From CAYONM01 sp964405325 (lineage in GTDB: Bacteria > Planctomycetota > UBA11346), in contig CAYONM010000212.1 of the NCBI GenBank assembly GCA_964405325.1, positions 1 to 6,343 on the forward strand: a stretch of 6,343 nt of DNA, read 5' to 3'. The notes below the pieces were generated by a model that saw only the letters and a program-made list of their open reading frames with translations, was not told the origin of the DNA and did not search any database. Numbering within the stretch: position 1 is the stretch's first letter; every line of letters begins with the position of its first letter. Of the stretch, positions 6,096 through 6,343 are shown piece after piece. The position numbers and the translations under genes were made by a program.

Positions 6096-6291
6096 GTCAC
6101 GAAAGAAGGGTGAGTTCCTGGGAAGGGGGCGCTGCCCCCTCGCGACGTCCGTCGCACCCGCCAGCCGGGCTACGGTCCCACGCTCCTCCGTCGCGACGTG
6201 CCCGCTTCGCGCATGATCGCCGAAAAACCGCCGCTCGGTCGGACGAGCTCGCGCTGGGACGCGCTCGCCTGGGCCCACCGAGATTCGACTT
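6096..6291. other. GC-rich region without a supported gene
   Basis: About 200 bases between the PEP-CTERM-like tail and the right-hand repeat. It contains a perfect 7-bp stem with 3-base loop (AGGGGGC at 6124-6130 with GCCCCCT at 6134-6140), TCGCGACGT twice (starting near 6140 and 6190), and the palindrome CGTCGCGACG near 6188. Frames are open on both strands, but their translations are Arg-, Ala- and Gly-rich and resemble no family I know. It may belong to the same repeat unit as the window end. Confidence 0.45.
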
Positions 6292-6343
6292 AGGGTGCGG
6301 AAAGAAATAAAGGTAGCAGATCGCGCAGAGATTTTGTCGATCC
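6292..6343 (-). repeat. Right copy of 52-bp inverted repeat at window end
   Basis: This is the reverse complement of bases 2-53, identical at 51 of 52 positions. The copy ends exactly at the last base of the window. Both copies point inward in the same sense, so the intervening 6.2 kb could in principle invert by recombination, though 52 bp is short for that. Confidence 0.9.

Noticed and set aside
5604..6278. Open frame of 224 codons on the minus strand reading into the start of dapD
   Set aside because: It runs through the terminator and the dapD Shine-Dalgarno site and continues in the wrong frame of dapD. Only the short PEP-CTERM-like tail in this area has any family character.
2..6343. 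Whole window as a transposon bounded by terminal inverted repeats
   Set aside because: The interior holds housekeeping genes with no transposase, integrase or accessory cargo, and no target duplication can be seen outside the repeats.

Overview
The window looks like a short chromosomal stretch of a GC-rich Gram-negative bacterium, most likely a gammaproteobacterium. Two genes point that way: an LpxH-type lipid A phosphoesterase, which implies an LPS outer membrane, and a long DapD of the Pseudomonas/Halomonas type rather than the E. coli type. This is inference from protein resemblance recalled from memory; no search was run. The window begins and ends in two inverted copies of the same 52-bp sequence, so it is probably a whole contig cut at a dispersed repeat.

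Layout. Positions 84-809 (minus) carry an lpxH-like gene, divergent from a truA-like tRNA pseudouridine synthase gene (880-1641, plus) with a 70-bp gap between their starts. Next on the plus strand come a MoxR-family AAA+ ATPase (1694-2659), a DUF58 protein with a von Willebrand A-like fold (2705-3610) and a membrane protein with a periplasmic BatD-like domain and a cytoplasmic helical tail (3610-4524). These three form a short MoxR/DUF58 operon of the kind thought to work in envelope protein maturation or stress resistance. The VWA-domain BatA/BatB genes that often follow are absent: after the third gene comes a convergent intergenic region and then dapD (4751-5908, minus).

The most striking non-coding structure is a compact palindromic element (4663-4750) between the operon and dapD. 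It is flanked by an exact 13-bp direct repeat, and the dapD-side copy is the last 13 bases of dapD including its stop codon. This looks like insertion of a MITE- or REP-like element at the very end of dapD with target duplication, leaving the reading frame whole.

Upstream of dapD (5909-6343) there is a good Shine-Dalgarno site, a small leader hairpin, an intrinsic terminator reading on the minus strand, and just before it a frameshifted peptide tail resembling a PEP-CTERM sorting signal. The remaining roughly 200 bases before the right-hand repeat are GC-rich and hold no gene I can support. I see no new defence or mobile system. The points worth following are the element at the dapD stop, the minimal MoxR operon, the divergent TruA and the repeat-bounded ends.
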